Below are positions 28,393 to 38,100 of a stretch of DNA of 64,000 nucleotides, piece by piece. A program made the translations under genes and the position numbers. Position 1 is the stretch's first letter. Every line of letters starts with the position of its first letter. Source of the stretch: Aestuariibacter sp. A3R04 (GTDB lineage Bacteria > Pseudomonadota > Gammaproteobacteria > Enterobacterales > Alteromonadaceae); the NCBI RefSeq assembly GCF_018860805.1, contig NZ_JAHKQR010000011.1, positions 1,048,366 to 1,112,365 on the forward strand. Direction: 5' to 3'. The notes beneath the pieces were generated by a model. That model saw only the letters and a list, made by a program, of their open reading frames with translations, was not told where the DNA came from and ran no database searches.

Positions 28393-30084
28393 ATGTCTTA
28401 TCGACTGGCAATTGTAGAGGACAACGCCACAGCCCGTTCTTCTATTCGCAGTCACCTGCTGCCCATGGGACTTTTTACGATCAGTAGTTTCAGCAATGGG
28501 CCGGAGCTCAAATCGGCACTCAAACGGCAAAATTTCGAATTGATCATTATGGATTTCCACCTTGGTGAAGGGAAAAACGGGGTTGAATGGATACATCAGT
28601 TACGGCAAAGTCAGTTTATTCGTCCAAGCACGGGCATTGTATTTATTACCGCCGACAGGCTTCCTCAAACCATCGGACAAATCATTGATACACAGCCCGA
28701 TTTGCTCCTAATCAAACCCTATAGTATTGCATCACTGACCAGAGGCATTGAACACTACCTAACCTATCGACGATTTGTATCCAAAGTGTTGCATGCCCTG
28801 GACAATGACAATCTCAAAGGGGCCTTGAGTCTTGTGGCTACGGTGAGTACCCGCAAAATACCGCCTAAGTTAAAAAATGATGTGCAAAAACTGCACGCCA
28901 GAATATTGTTTCAAAGCGGCAGGATAAAAGAAGCCAAAGCAATTTATGAATCAGTACTCGTCGTTTCCGAAAAAGTGTTGTGGGCGCAGTGGGGAAAAAT
29001 TAAATGTGAGTACTTAGCGGGGAATTGGTCCGACTGTAAAACCGCCCTTACCGATCTACTCAACAACGGTTTGGCCAGAGACAAAGCTTTCGAATGGCTT
29101 GCTTGCCTCTCTTTTGAGCAACAAGCCTGGTCTCAGGCCGAATTTTATCTTGACCACATAAAGACAAGTGAATTAAGTGTGCCAGCCACGCGACTTAAAT
29201 CACTCACCTACCAGAAACAAGAAAAAATCATTGAGGGTATTGATCTACTGCAGAAAAAAAGAGATTACAACCGTTCAGCCAGAGATCGCTTCAACGACTT
29301 CACGTTCGAGCTTGCCGAGTTTTATCTGTCTATTGCAGAAGAGCAACCGCACACCAACAGAGCTGAGAGTCTGCAACAATCAAAAAAACTCATTGGCATA
29401 GCCGGACGCAATCAGGGCGATCATCAGCAAACACAGAAAAAAGACTATATGCTCGCCTACGTTGCTTCATTGGAGGGAGATTACGACAAAGCACAGCAGT
29501 ACCTGTCTCAAGATCACATGGATGCCCTGCTTCGCACCGACGCCTCTACTCTCATTGTTGCGGCGAAAACCCACAACGTCCTTGGTAACACGGAGAAAGC
29601 CAAAGAGCTATTGGCAATGGCTCACGAAAAAAACCAGTTTGACGACGATATGTCTGCGCAAACGTCAAATGAAAGTGTTCTCACCACAACAGAAAAAGCA
29701 ATGGGAATGCAAGAAGAGCGGGCCCTTGAACTAAACGACACAGGTATGCGCATGTTTATCGCCAAAGACTATGTTCGCGCAATGTATTATTTCTATCAAG
29801 CATATCAGATGTCTCCTCACATCCATGCATTCGGACTCAACTTGCTGCAGTGCATGCTGGAAAGCCGCCATCCAGCATACCGAACGTACACCGTTGCTTT
29901 CTTATTGCAGCGGCTTTCTCACAATGCAGACAGTGAAAGTAACCACAAACGGTTGCGACAGCTTCGATTACAAGCAGAAAAAGATAGCGATTATTTTCTC
30001 GCTAAAGCCACATTAGACAGTGGGCCAGGTGAATCAGCGCCTGCTGTTGCCTCAGAGCCAGATTCAGTGCAGACGGGTCAGTAA
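28393..30084 (+). CDS. Response regulator with TPR output domain (paralogue 2)
   Basis: A 563-residue protein with the same plan as the gene at 12228-13874. The receiver domain has the acidic pair at 9-10, phospho-acceptor Asp54 in IIMDFHLGEG and LLIKPY. Some 430 residues of helical TPR-like repeats follow, including a C-terminal unit with YVRAMYYFYQAYQMSP and LNLLQCML, which aligns by eye with KAYTSFEMALKFSP and LNQLQCIV of the paralogue. No DNA-binding domain. ATG 28393 directly precedes the receiver. An in-frame start at 28279 adds an unconserved leader. Its last 21 bases overlap the convergent dehydrogenase gene. Confidence 0.9.
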   Translation: MSYRLAIVEDNATARSSIRSHLLPMGLFTISSFSNGPELKSALKRQNFELIIMDFHLGEGKNGVEWIHQLRQSQFIRPSTGIVFITADRLPQTIGQIIDTQPDLLLIKPYSIASLTRGIEHYLTYRRFVSKVLHALDNDNLKGALSLVATVSTRKIPPKLKNDVQKLHARILFQSGRIKEAKAIYESVLVVSEKVLWAQWGKIKCEYLAGNWSDCKTALTDLLNNGLARDKAFEWLACLSFEQQAWSQAEFYLDHIKTSELSVPATRLKSLTYQKQEKIIEGIDLLQKKRDYNRSARDRFNDFTFELAEFYLSIAEEQPHTNRAESLQQSKKLIGIAGRNQGDHQQTQKKDYMLAYVASLEGDYDKAQQYLSQDHMDALLRTDASTLIVAAKTHNVLGNTEKAKELLAMAHEKNQFDDDMSAQTSNESVLTTTEKAMGMQEERALELNDTGMRMFIAKDYVRAMYYFYQAYQMSPHIHAFGLNLLQCMLESRHPAYRTYTVAFLLQRLSHNADSESNHKRLRQLRLQAEKDSDYFLAKATLDSGPGESAPAVASEPDSVQTGQ

Positions 30085-30924
30085 ACTGGAAGTATCCCAT
30101 CTGCCACCACCTGATTTTTGTACATCCGCATAGTATTGATCAACCAGTGCAGTCAGTGACAGTGTGGCACCATTTTTTCTCGCTTCATCCAAAGCAATAG
30201 CGAGATCTTTTCTCATCCAGTCCACGGCAAAACCATAATCGTATTTACCTGCTAACATGGTCGCGGCCCTATTGTCCATCTGCCATGATTGCGCGGCACC
30301 TTTGGAAATAACATCTACCACGGCAGTGCAGTCTAACCCGGCTTTTTGCCCAAAGTGTAAAGCTTCAGACAAACCTTGTACGATACCGGCGATACAGATT
30401 TGATTCATCATTTTCGCCAACTGACCACTCCCGGCATCGCCTAATCGTTGACTGTGTCTCGCGTAAGCGTCCATAACGGATTTGACTTTTTCAAATGTAG
30501 GTTCGTCGCCACCTACCATAATGGTGAGTTCGCCCTTTTCCGCGCCGGCCTGGCCGCCCGACACTGGCGCATCCAAAAAGCCGAGGCACCTGGCGCTGCA
30601 CTGCTCGTGAAGTGCTCTGGCAAGCTCTGCTGATGCGGTAGTGTGATCAACGAGTATGGCGTTTTCCGGCATGGCACTGATAGCCTTACTTGCCACATCT
30701 TGCACGTCGTTGTCGTTGCCCACACACATGAATACTACATCAGCGCCTTCTACTGCAGCACAGACATCCTCCTCAATATCGCCGCCAAACTCCTCCTGCC
30801 ATGCAACTGCTTTTTGTTTTGTGCGGTTATACGCCACCACGTCATAACCGGCTTTTTTAAGGTGACCGGCCATGGGATAACCCATTACACCGAGCCCGAG
30901 AAAAGTGACTTTTTTTACTGACAT
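30064..30924 (-). CDS. Beta-hydroxyacid dehydrogenase (3-hydroxyisobutyrate dehydrogenase family)
   Basis: A 286-residue NAD(P)-dependent enzyme with an N-terminal Rossmann domain (FLGLGVMGYPMAGHLKKAG), the substrate-loop motif DAPVSGGQAGAE and the catalytic lysine in GQLAKMMNQI. The family includes 3-hydroxyisobutyrate dehydrogenase, tartronate semialdehyde reductase and related enzymes. The nearby 3-hydroxyisobutyryl-CoA hydrolase makes the valine-pathway role attractive but unproven. Its 3' end overlaps the convergent REC-TPR gene by 21 bases. Confidence 0.87.
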   Translation of the reverse strand: MSVKKVTFLGLGVMGYPMAGHLKKAGYDVVAYNRTKQKAVAWQEEFGGDIEEDVCAAVEGADVVFMCVGNDNDVQDVASKAISAMPENAILVDHTTASAELARALHEQCSARCLGFLDAPVSGGQAGAEKGELTIMVGGDEPTFEKVKSVMDAYARHSQRLGDAGSGQLAKMMNQICIAGIVQGLSEALHFGQKAGLDCTAVVDVISKGAAQSWQMDNRAATMLAGKYDYGFAVDWMRKDLAIALDEARKNGATLSLTALVDQYYADVQKSGGGRWDTSSLLTRLH

Positions 30925-31056
30925 TATATTCTCAAAGAAGAAAGGTTAAGGTAGTCTCATGATAACAAATTCAGCGTTATTGCGGTGTCAATATTTCCAC
31001 GCAAAACAGTGTCGTAAATGGCATTCGCACTTTCTATTACTTTAAGGATCCCCTAC

Positions 31057-32076
31057 ATGGCTATAAAACTCGGTGTCTTTAGTGCTCAGCCTTACGAGGA
31101 AAAAGCCATCAGCGCAGAGGCAGATGACACACTGGAAATCCAGTACTTTCCCGTCGCACTTAACACAAAGACAGTATCACTATGTGACAACCTCGATGTC
31201 ATCTGCGTCTTTGTCAATGACGATGTAAACGCTGACGTTATCGCAAAACTCGCTGAGAGTGGTGTTTACCATATAGCCCTTCGCTGTGCCGGCTATAACA
31301 ACGTAGATTTAGACGCGGCTAAACGCCTCGGTGTTGCGGTTTCTCACGTACCGGCGTACGGGCCGGAAGCAGTTGCTGAACACGCAGTTGCTCTCATGCT
31401 TACCCTCAATCGTAAAATGCACAAAGCATACAACCGAGTAAAAGACGGAAACTTCAATTTAAATGGTTTGCTGGGGTTTAATATGGCAGGAAAAACCGTG
31501 GGTATAATAGGCACCGGACATATAGGCAGAGCAACGGCGCGGATCCTCATGGGCTTTGGTTGTCACGTGCTCTGTGTAGACCCTTATCCTGACAAGCTTC
31601 TACAAAAATCAGGCGCTCGCTATACGGACTTAGATACTCTGCTGTCACAATCGGATATTATCAGTTTGCATTGTCCTCTAAATAAAGACAGTTATCACCT
31701 CATTAACGACGAAACAATTAACAAAATGAAAAATGGGGTTATGCTCATCAATACATCTCGTGGTGGATTGACTGATACCCACGCCCTTATTAATGGTCTT
31801 AAATCACACAAAATCGGATATCTTGGATTGGATGTATATGAGATGGAATCTGAATTGTTCTTTAAAGACCATTCCTGCGAGATTATTCAAGACGATATAT
31901 TCGAACGCCTGGCGACGTTTCACAATGTACTCATAACGGGACACCAGGGATTTTTCACTCAGGAAGCCTTGTCACAAATTAGCTCCACAACCTTAAGTAA
32001 TATAAGCGCTTGGCATAACGACGAAGCCACAACAAACTCGTTTTTAGTACTGCCACCAAAAGCCGTACCATCGTAA
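31057..32076 (+). CDS. ldhA: D-lactate dehydrogenase (fermentative, LdhA-like)
   Basis: A 339-residue D-2-hydroxyacid dehydrogenase that follows E. coli LdhA closely: the start KLGVFSAQPYEEKA, the substrate region RCAGYNNVDLDAAK, the NAD-binding VGIIGTGHIG, and the catalytic Arg, Glu and His residues in NTSRGG, the DVYEME region and TGHQGFF. It reduces pyruvate to D-lactate with NADH during fermentation. ATG 31057 has an AAGGAT site. An in-frame start at 31018 is less likely. Confidence 0.9.
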   Translation: MAIKLGVFSAQPYEEKAISAEADDTLEIQYFPVALNTKTVSLCDNLDVICVFVNDDVNADVIAKLAESGVYHIALRCAGYNNVDLDAAKRLGVAVSHVPAYGPEAVAEHAVALMLTLNRKMHKAYNRVKDGNFNLNGLLGFNMAGKTVGIIGTGHIGRATARILMGFGCHVLCVDPYPDKLLQKSGARYTDLDTLLSQSDIISLHCPLNKDSYHLINDETINKMKNGVMLINTSRGGLTDTHALINGLKSHKIGYLGLDVYEMESELFFKDHSCEIIQDDIFERLATFHNVLITGHQGFFTQEALSQISSTTLSNISAWHNDEATTNSFLVLPPKAVPS

Positions 32077-32088
32077 CTACTTAATTAC

Positions 32089-32841
32089 TTATATTTTTTT
32101 AAGCATAAAGTGCATATATTTTCCCAACCAACAGTAGGGCTCCGCTTCCATGTAGTTTTTTTCAAGAGCAAGGAGTTGCGAAAACTGTTCGTCAGAAAGT
32201 TGTTTTTCTTTCATGTAATCGTGAAAACAGCGTATGCCACTGATTCGCTCAACGTCAAAACCCATATCACGGGCACTCGACAAAACGATTTGCGGGCTCA
32301 GTGGGTTGTTGGGGTTTAACCGCACCTGATTTTTCACTTTCATTCCTTTGGCAATATAATCAAAGTTTCCATAAAGGGCGTTGCCAAAAAGAGCGGCGTC
32401 CTTATTAAAGAAACTCAGGCTTAAGCGTGCGCCTGGCTTCATTTTATGGTAAATCCCGGCAAGCGTATCTAACGGTGCTGCTAACCATTCCAAAACCGCA
32501 TGGCATACCACGAAATCATACGTCGATAAATTTTCTATATGTTGGATATTGGCAAGAAACACCTGAATATTCTCATCGTCACTGACAAACTCCTGGGCTA
32601 GACTGAGAATGTCTTCTGAGGCATCGAATAAGTGGACGCAATGCCCAAAATCGGCGATGGCCTTACTCATGATACCAGTGCCGCCACCGATGTCGGCTAC
32701 TTTCATGGGCGTTCTATTGTCTAAATAAGGCGTTAGTACTTCAAGTAATAACAGATGACGAAGTCGCCCCTTAGTAGTGCCGTAGATATTGCGCGCAAAT
32801 TTTTCGGCAATACCATCGAAGTATTGATCTGTTGCTTTCAT
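32089..32841 (-). CDS. cmoM: tRNA 5-carboxymethoxyuridine methyltransferase CmoM
   Basis: A 250-residue SAM-dependent methyltransferase with the N-terminal YFDGIAEKFARNIYGTTKG typical of CmoM (formerly SmtA), motif I VADIGGGTGIM, and FVVCHAVLEWL. It methylates cmo5U34 in tRNA to mcmo5U. It ends the minus-strand run sohB-tetR-ybgI-cmoM and lies 5 bases after ybgI. TrhO, at 10.5 kb, acts earlier in the same wobble modification. Confidence 0.9.
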   Translation of the reverse strand: MKATDQYFDGIAEKFARNIYGTTKGRLRHLLLLEVLTPYLDNRTPMKVADIGGGTGIMSKAIADFGHCVHLFDASEDILSLAQEFVSDDENIQVFLANIQHIENLSTYDFVVCHAVLEWLAAPLDTLAGIYHKMKPGARLSLSFFNKDAALFGNALYGNFDYIAKGMKVKNQVRLNPNNPLSPQIVLSSARDMGFDVERISGIRCFHDYMKEKQLSDEQFSQLLALEKNYMEAEPYCWLGKYMHFMLKKI

Positions 32842-32846
32842 GCCAA

Positions 32847-33611
32847 TTACGCCGGATTGTCAATGTCTACAAAGGTAACATCCAGACCCATCGACGCCGC
32901 AAGATGCTCACCTAATGCTTTTATACCATAGCGCTCCGTAGCATGATGACCTGCAGCGATATAGTGAATACCGGCTTCCCGGGCAATGTGTGTGGTTTGT
33001 TCAGAAATCTCACCACTGATGAAAGCATCAAAACCCTGTTCCGCAGCTTTTTCGATGTAACCTTGCCCGCCGCCAGTGCACCAAGCAACCGTTGAAATGG
33101 TTTCGCTGCCTTCATGAGGTACGTGAACAACCTCGCGATTAAGTGCCTTTTCTATATGACTAGCAAAGTGAATGGCTTGGGTTTCCGCGGCGAGCTTACC
33201 AGTATAAATAATACCCGTTGGTTTCACGCCTGATAATGGAGTCAGTTGTTGCAACCCCAACAATGTGCCAAGTTGAACATTATTTCCCCACTGAGGATGA
33301 ACATCAACAGGTAAATGGTAAGCCAGCAAATTAATATTGTTCTGCAGTAACGTGCGTATTCTTTGTCCTTTAATGCCAGTAATTGTTGGATTTTCACCTT
33401 TCCAAAAATAGCCGTGATGAACCAGGATCGTGTCTGCATTTAATTCCACTGCGCTATCTATAAGGGCCTGCGAAGCTGTCACTCCAGTGACAACACGGGA
33501 TACCTCTTTATTGCCCTCTACTTGCAGACCGTTGGGTGCATAATCCTGAATGTCCGCAGATTTTAGTTCGCCTGCGAGGTAGTTGATAAGTGTATTTCTA
33601 CAAATGGACAT
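32847..33611 (-). CDS. ybgI: Nif3-like dinuclear metal-centre protein YbgI
   Basis: A 254-residue member of the NIF3/YbgI (GTP cyclohydrolase I type 2 homologue) family, which forms toroidal hexamers with a two-metal site. Recognisable parts are the N-terminal DYAPNGLQVEG, the metal-binding TILVHHGYFW and the C-terminal GHHATERYGIKALGEHL. The function is debated and no reaction can be assigned from sequence. It sits between the TetR regulator and cmoM in a likely operon. Confidence 0.92.
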   Translation of the reverse strand: MSICRNTLINYLAGELKSADIQDYAPNGLQVEGNKEVSRVVTGVTASQALIDSAVELNADTILVHHGYFWKGENPTITGIKGQRIRTLLQNNINLLAYHLPVDVHPQWGNNVQLGTLLGLQQLTPLSGVKPTGIIYTGKLAAETQAIHFASHIEKALNREVVHVPHEGSETISTVAWCTGGGQGYIEKAAEQGFDAFISGEISEQTTHIAREAGIHYIAAGHHATERYGIKALGEHLAASMGLDVTFVDIDNPA

Positions 33612-33641
33612 AGCGATAACCTGAGCGAGTAAATTGTCTAA

Positions 33642-34268
33642 TTAGCGTGAGCCTGCAATTCCGTTGGCCATGAATGGTACCATGTGCAGGATCACATCTT
33701 TAATTGATACCTGTTGATCGAAGTCTGCTTCTGCAATTTCGGTGAGTGCCTGACTTGAGGCCATGGAAAACACGAAACTTCCCATCGCGAAATGGGTACG
33801 CCAGAACAGTTCATCATCGGCGATGTCGGGCAAGCAACAGTGAATCGCGTCCATCAACCTGACGACGGTCGCGCCATACCCCGTCATAATGAAACGTCGT
33901 AAATGGCCCTGTGTTTCCGTATAGCCTCGCCCTAACAACTGCACAAAACGTTCTGTTCCGTTAGGCCTGAGTTCAGACAATGTCATCATTGGCGGAACCA
34001 GGGATAACAATACGGTTTCCACACCGATGGCACCACGTTGAGCAGGAAGTTCCGCAATAACACTGTCAATTTGTGGCATTAGTACATCAAAGTAGCGCTT
34101 AAGAACATGCTGAATCAAGTTCTTCTTGCTACCGAAATGATAATTCACAGAGGCCAGGTTGACATCAGCTCTGGCGGTAATATTTCGCATAGATGTTTGC
34201 GCATACCCCTGCTCTGCGAACAGCACTTCCGCGGCGTCGAGTATTCGAATTTTTGTTTCTTTTGCCAT
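33642..34268 (-). CDS. TetR-family regulator (PsrA-like)
   Basis: A 208-residue TetR regulator. The N-terminal HTH (AAEVLFAEQGYAQTSMRNIT...NLASVNYHFGSKK) resembles PsrA-type regulators of fatty-acid degradation, in which the recognition helix is followed by NYHFGSKK. The C-terminal ligand domain is helical. ATG 34268 is preferred. An in-frame codon at 34331 lies inside sohB and adds unconserved residues. It follows sohB after 13 bases. A fatty-acid role is inference from similarity. Confidence 0.88.
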   Translation of the reverse strand: MAKETKIRILDAAEVLFAEQGYAQTSMRNITARADVNLASVNYHFGSKKNLIQHVLKRYFDVLMPQIDSVIAELPAQRGAIGVETVLLSLVPPMMTLSELRPNGTERFVQLLGRGYTETQGHLRRFIMTGYGATVVRLMDAIHCCLPDIADDELFWRTHFAMGSFVFSMASSQALTEIAEADFDQQVSIKDVILHMVPFMANGIAGSR

Positions 34269-34281
34269 AACTACCAGGACA

Positions 34282-35310
34282 TCAAAACCAGAATCGCGCT
34301 TTAGATAAAAGGCCGGTAACGCTGCGCTCAACGGCCGTTGAAACCGATATGCCCAATTTCTCAGCCATGTTTTTCTTTGTACTGTATTTCACAGCATAGA
34401 TCTCACGGGCAGGATGGTGAGACATAATATAATCATCAGAGGTCATCAATTCATCTACCAGTCCTTTTTCCAAGGCTTCACTTCCAAGCCAAACTTCGCC
34501 TGTCGCCACCTGGTCGATATTGAGTTTCTCTCGCTGAGATTGCACCCAGTCTTTAAATTGCTTGTGAATGCTCTGCAAGTCCTGTTTAAATTTCTCTCGA
34601 CCTTCTTCGGTGTTTTCTCCAAATACAGTAAGTGTACGTTTGTAGTCACCTGCCGTGTGTTGTTCAAAATCAACATCGTGCTTCTTTAGCAACTTGTGCA
34701 CATTGGGGATCTGAGCCAACACGCCAATTGAGCCGATGTAGGCAAAACGCGCAGATAACAGATGATCTGCAACACAAGCCATCATGTAGCCCCCACTTGC
34801 AGCGACTTTATCAACTGCGATCGTAAGCTTCAGCCCTTTTTCCTTTATTCTTTGTAACTGAGATGCTGCCAGGCCGTATCCATGAACTACGCCGCCGCCA
34901 CTTTCCAGACGCACCAATACTTCATCCTGAGGGGCAGCGATACTGAGGATGGCAGTGATTTCTTCCCGTAAACGGTCAACTTCATGAGCATCCATAGAGC
35001 CTACGAAATCCACAACGAACAAACGCGACTTAGTCTCATCGGCGTGGTCTTTTATATCTCGTTTTTTCTGCTTCGCTTCTTTCTTTTGTTCCTTTGCCAG
35101 CATTTTTTGCGCAGCTTTATCGAGCAAAACTGAGTGTGCATAATGTTTCACTTCGTTCAGTTGCTCAGTAATGGACACAATTTCAAGTTGCCCTTTACCA
35201 GGTTTTTGTCTGCTGGCTACGCCAACGACTGCTACAAGCACAACAACCAATGCAATGACAAGGGTAATAGCTTTCGCAAGAAACAGCCCGTAATCGTAAA
35301 TAAACTCCAA
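34282..35310 (-). CDS. sohB: Inner-membrane serine protease SohB (S49 family)
   Basis: A 342-residue signal-peptide-peptidase-like protease. The N terminus (YGLFLAKAITLVIALVVVLV) is one membrane anchor matching E. coli SohB. A charged Lys/Glu-rich linker (about residues 65-95) leads to the periplasmic S49 domain, with RLESGGGVVHGYG, the catalytic serine in KVAASGGYMMA and AYIGSIGVL. In E. coli, extra SohB suppresses degP defects, pointing to envelope quality control. It heads the minus-strand run that continues with the TetR gene. Confidence 0.93.
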   Translation of the reverse strand: MEFIYDYGLFLAKAITLVIALVVVLVAVVGVASRQKPGKGQLEIVSITEQLNEVKHYAHSVLLDKAAQKMLAKEQKKEAKQKKRDIKDHADETKSRLFVVDFVGSMDAHEVDRLREEITAILSIAAPQDEVLVRLESGGGVVHGYGLAASQLQRIKEKGLKLTIAVDKVAASGGYMMACVADHLLSARFAYIGSIGVLAQIPNVHKLLKKHDVDFEQHTAGDYKRTLTVFGENTEEGREKFKQDLQSIHKQFKDWVQSQREKLNIDQVATGEVWLGSEALEKGLVDELMTSDDYIMSHHPAREIYAVKYSTKKNMAEKLGISVSTAVERSVTGLLSKARFWF

Positions 35311-35461
35311 ATTACTCTCCTGATTATGTCGCTTTGGGCATCACCCAATGAGTACGCCAAGGACGAGCTATTATCATAGATTTCCCCCAGCGTTGTTTAA
35401 ACCGGCTTATACTACCAGTGTTTGTGTGTACTGACGACACCGCACCACAGTGCAGACACAA

Positions 35462-35486
35462 AAAAGGCCGGAATGCCCGGCCTTTT
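35462..35486 (-). terminator. Terminator of the lipase gene
   Basis: AAAAGGCCGG / CCGGCCTTTT, a 10-bp stem with a 5-base loop, lies 14 bases after the lipase stop. The minus-strand tail is T-rich. Confidence 0.88.
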
Positions 35487-35499
35487 CCACCCGATATGT

Positions 35500-38100
35500 T
35501 TAATTCTTCACCACGCCCGTATTGGTGACTGGTAATACAGTAGCACCGGAAGACAAGAAGGATGCAACCTGCGTTTGCATTTCCGTGGTGGTAGCCTGAC
35601 TAGCAGCTGGGTTGAGACTCGACGCGTGGGCTCCTTCTGTAAACAACACCAGCCCGGACACATCATCACCCGTTGTGGTGGTGCTTACTTGCTCCAGCCC
35701 GATAATGCCCGCTAAAGACTGCTGACCGGACAATGGAATACCCGTGGTTACCGGAATAACCTGATCCGGCAGGTTGGTTTCTCCACCGTCCCCAACAACC
35801 GTCATCATATGCACCGCAGTATTACTTCCCAGCAGTGCTCCGTAATTATTTGCATCGGCAGCGTCTAGGACCGACTGAGCAGCAAACGCAAATTCATTAA
35901 AAACCGCCTGCACTGTTGCCAGTTGTTCTTCTGTGGCATTGGCATAAAACGCATCCACTGCCGCAACCAATTGCGCTTGTGTTACTTCAGTGGTGTCGTA
36001 AAGTTGTACCAGAAGAGTTTGGAATTCTTCTGATGCTTGAGAAAGTAACAAGCCTTTTATCAATGGGCCAAAGGTCGGTGATTCAATTAAGAATTGCGCC
36101 AAACCGCCACCCGGTGACTCCAAAGATGCAGCCTGAACAGTATACAAACTATCAAGGACAGCTAGTTCGCCCCCCATTGAACTATTGGCCACGGCATTGA
36201 AATCTACGCCAGTAATAGCGCCCAATGATACACCCATAAAATAAACGCGACTCATATCAAAGTCGGCTGCCATTCGCGTTGATTGATCATTGATTACGTT
36301 CAGGCCTAGTCTTAAGCCGAGTAAATCGGACACGCTCTGACGAACATTGTCACGGGCAACAGGCAGAACCTGGAGATTCATGTAATCTGTTGCAGATACC
36401 GATGTCGCATTAATATCGTCTACGCCGTCCATGTCGACATCAAAGCCACGACTGCCATGTAATGGATGATCGATCGAAACAGTGGCAATGCCAGCCAGAG
36501 ACAAGGCACCCGTTATTGCAAGCATATCTTCTTTCTTACTGGTAATACCGTGCATCAATATAGCCACCGGCCAGCCCGCATCGGGTTGTGCTATGGTTCT
36601 GCCCAGCAATGCGGCGACGGATGGATCCGGAATGGTTATCTGTACGTCGAGGTCTTGCACACTCTTAACTTCGGGTATCGGATTAAATTTGGTTATATTG
36701 CGCTTACTATCGATCATTTGACCGCCAATGCGCAAATCTGCTAAACCGAGTTGACTGCACAGTTCCGCATTGGGTCCAGGCGTTGCAGCAGCCAGTGTTT
36801 CTGCGGGTAATGCGCCTAAGATTATGCCGCTGTCACAGGCAGCTTCCCAAAATTCGCTCTTCGGCGCTGAGGGATTTTCCTCAGAAGGTGATGCTAGATA
36901 ATAGGGTAAAGTTATATTGCCTTCGAAACGCTGGGCTGCACAGAACGGCCCGGCCTGAGCAAGGATACCTGTGGAAACACCAACAGCAAAATCATTTAAC
37001 GCCCCCCAATTGGCCGCCAGGTCCCCCCTCGCAGTAGCGGTCAGCCCTGCGCAGGTTTTTAAGCTATCAAAACCACCTGCTTCAAGGGTTGCCTGAATTG
37101 TAGGAGCAAAGGCACTTAATTCATCTGGCAGACTGGCAATACCAAGTTGAACCGCACCGGTCAACGTTGTATCGCTCACTAACCCGAGCGCTTCCATAGC
37201 ATTACTTGCTCCACTGGCATCTGAAACTGTGACCACGGGAAGTGCCTGGGCAGCGGTCGGGTCACCGGCAGCCGCGCGAGCCGCATATTCTGCTACCATC
37301 AATTTTTTAATTGATTGTAACGATACATCAGTACTTTGTGTGGTAAATGCTGAAACGTATGAAATGTCCTCACGCTCGTAACCCAATGCTGTAATCGGGG
37401 CAACGAGGGAGTTTACCAAGCCTTGTAACAAGAGCTGAGAATCCGAACTCAAAGGTGCTGTGTTAATGTCCTGGCGGGCTAGCTCCCACGAACTGGAGCC
37501 TCTGACACCTTTCCCACTGCTATCTTTAAGGTCAGTGGTCATTACTAACATATAGCCGGAAGCAGGTTTAAGTGGCTTTAGCGGCACCACAGAAATGGTG
37601 TCGTCATCAACTAATGTTAGTACATAATCAACACCGTACTGTAGTTGATCACCGACTTTGCAACCAGAGGATGGAATTTCGGCACTGGCACAATCAGGAT
37701 CACTTTGGTCAAGACCAAGCGTTGCTTCAAATAGCAACACTCCGGCAGACAATGTAGAGGCATCTAATGAAACGCCGCTAGGCGTATCGACGTCGATAAC
37801 AAACGGTTGTTGCGTAGACCAGCCATCCAACACATTAAGCGCATTTTGAGGGTCGGTAAAATCTGTCGGGTCGTCTACTGGAATGTTGATAGTGTAGTCA
37901 AAAAAACCGTCATCTCCCGGTAACATAAGAAGGTCGTTAGGTACATTCAAATTACCTTCTGCCGGGTCGAATACAATACGGGAGAAGGGCGTTTGAACAG
38001 GTGTGTCCGCTTGTATATCATCCATTGTTTCATTGGAGCCACCGCAACCCGATAAACCGAGCGCCAGGGCAACGCTGGTACTAATAAAGAGTTTTCTCAT
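35500..38100 (-). CDS. Large surface lipase lipoprotein (VolA / Pla-1/cef family)
   Basis: An 866-residue predicted lipoprotein: signal peptide with lipobox LSGC (about Cys19), a short linker, then a virulence-factor-lipase N-terminal domain beginning FSRIVFDPAEGNLNVPNDLL. The C-terminal half is an alpha/beta hydrolase with an AILMHGITSKKEDML segment and the lipase box GVSLG (Ser625). Related proteins are outer-membrane lysophospholipases of Vibrio (VolA) and the Pla-1/cef extracellular lipases of marine bacteria, so scavenging of host or environmental lipids is likely. It is monocistronic, with a terminator and a 292-bp upstream gap. Confidence 0.9.
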   Translation of the reverse strand: MRKLFISTSVALALGLSGCGGSNETMDDIQADTPVQTPFSRIVFDPAEGNLNVPNDLLMLPGDDGFFDYTINIPVDDPTDFTDPQNALNVLDGWSTQQPFVIDVDTPSGVSLDASTLSAGVLLFEATLGLDQSDPDCASAEIPSSGCKVGDQLQYGVDYVLTLVDDDTISVVPLKPLKPASGYMLVMTTDLKDSSGKGVRGSSSWELARQDINTAPLSSDSQLLLQGLVNSLVAPITALGYEREDISYVSAFTTQSTDVSLQSIKKLMVAEYAARAAAGDPTAAQALPVVTVSDASGASNAMEALGLVSDTTLTGAVQLGIASLPDELSAFAPTIQATLEAGGFDSLKTCAGLTATARGDLAANWGALNDFAVGVSTGILAQAGPFCAAQRFEGNITLPYYLASPSEENPSAPKSEFWEAACDSGIILGALPAETLAAATPGPNAELCSQLGLADLRIGGQMIDSKRNITKFNPIPEVKSVQDLDVQITIPDPSVAALLGRTIAQPDAGWPVAILMHGITSKKEDMLAITGALSLAGIATVSIDHPLHGSRGFDVDMDGVDDINATSVSATDYMNLQVLPVARDNVRQSVSDLLGLRLGLNVINDQSTRMAADFDMSRVYFMGVSLGAITGVDFNAVANSSMGGELAVLDSLYTVQAASLESPGGGLAQFLIESPTFGPLIKGLLLSQASEEFQTLLVQLYDTTEVTQAQLVAAVDAFYANATEEQLATVQAVFNEFAFAAQSVLDAADANNYGALLGSNTAVHMMTVVGDGGETNLPDQVIPVTTGIPLSGQQSLAGIIGLEQVSTTTTGDDVSGLVLFTEGAHASSLNPAASQATTTEMQTQVASFLSSGATVLPVTNTGVVKN

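Noticed and set aside
35311..35461. Possible small gene between sohB and the lipase terminator
   Set aside because: Only about 150 bases. No frame has a ribosome site and conserved-looking product.
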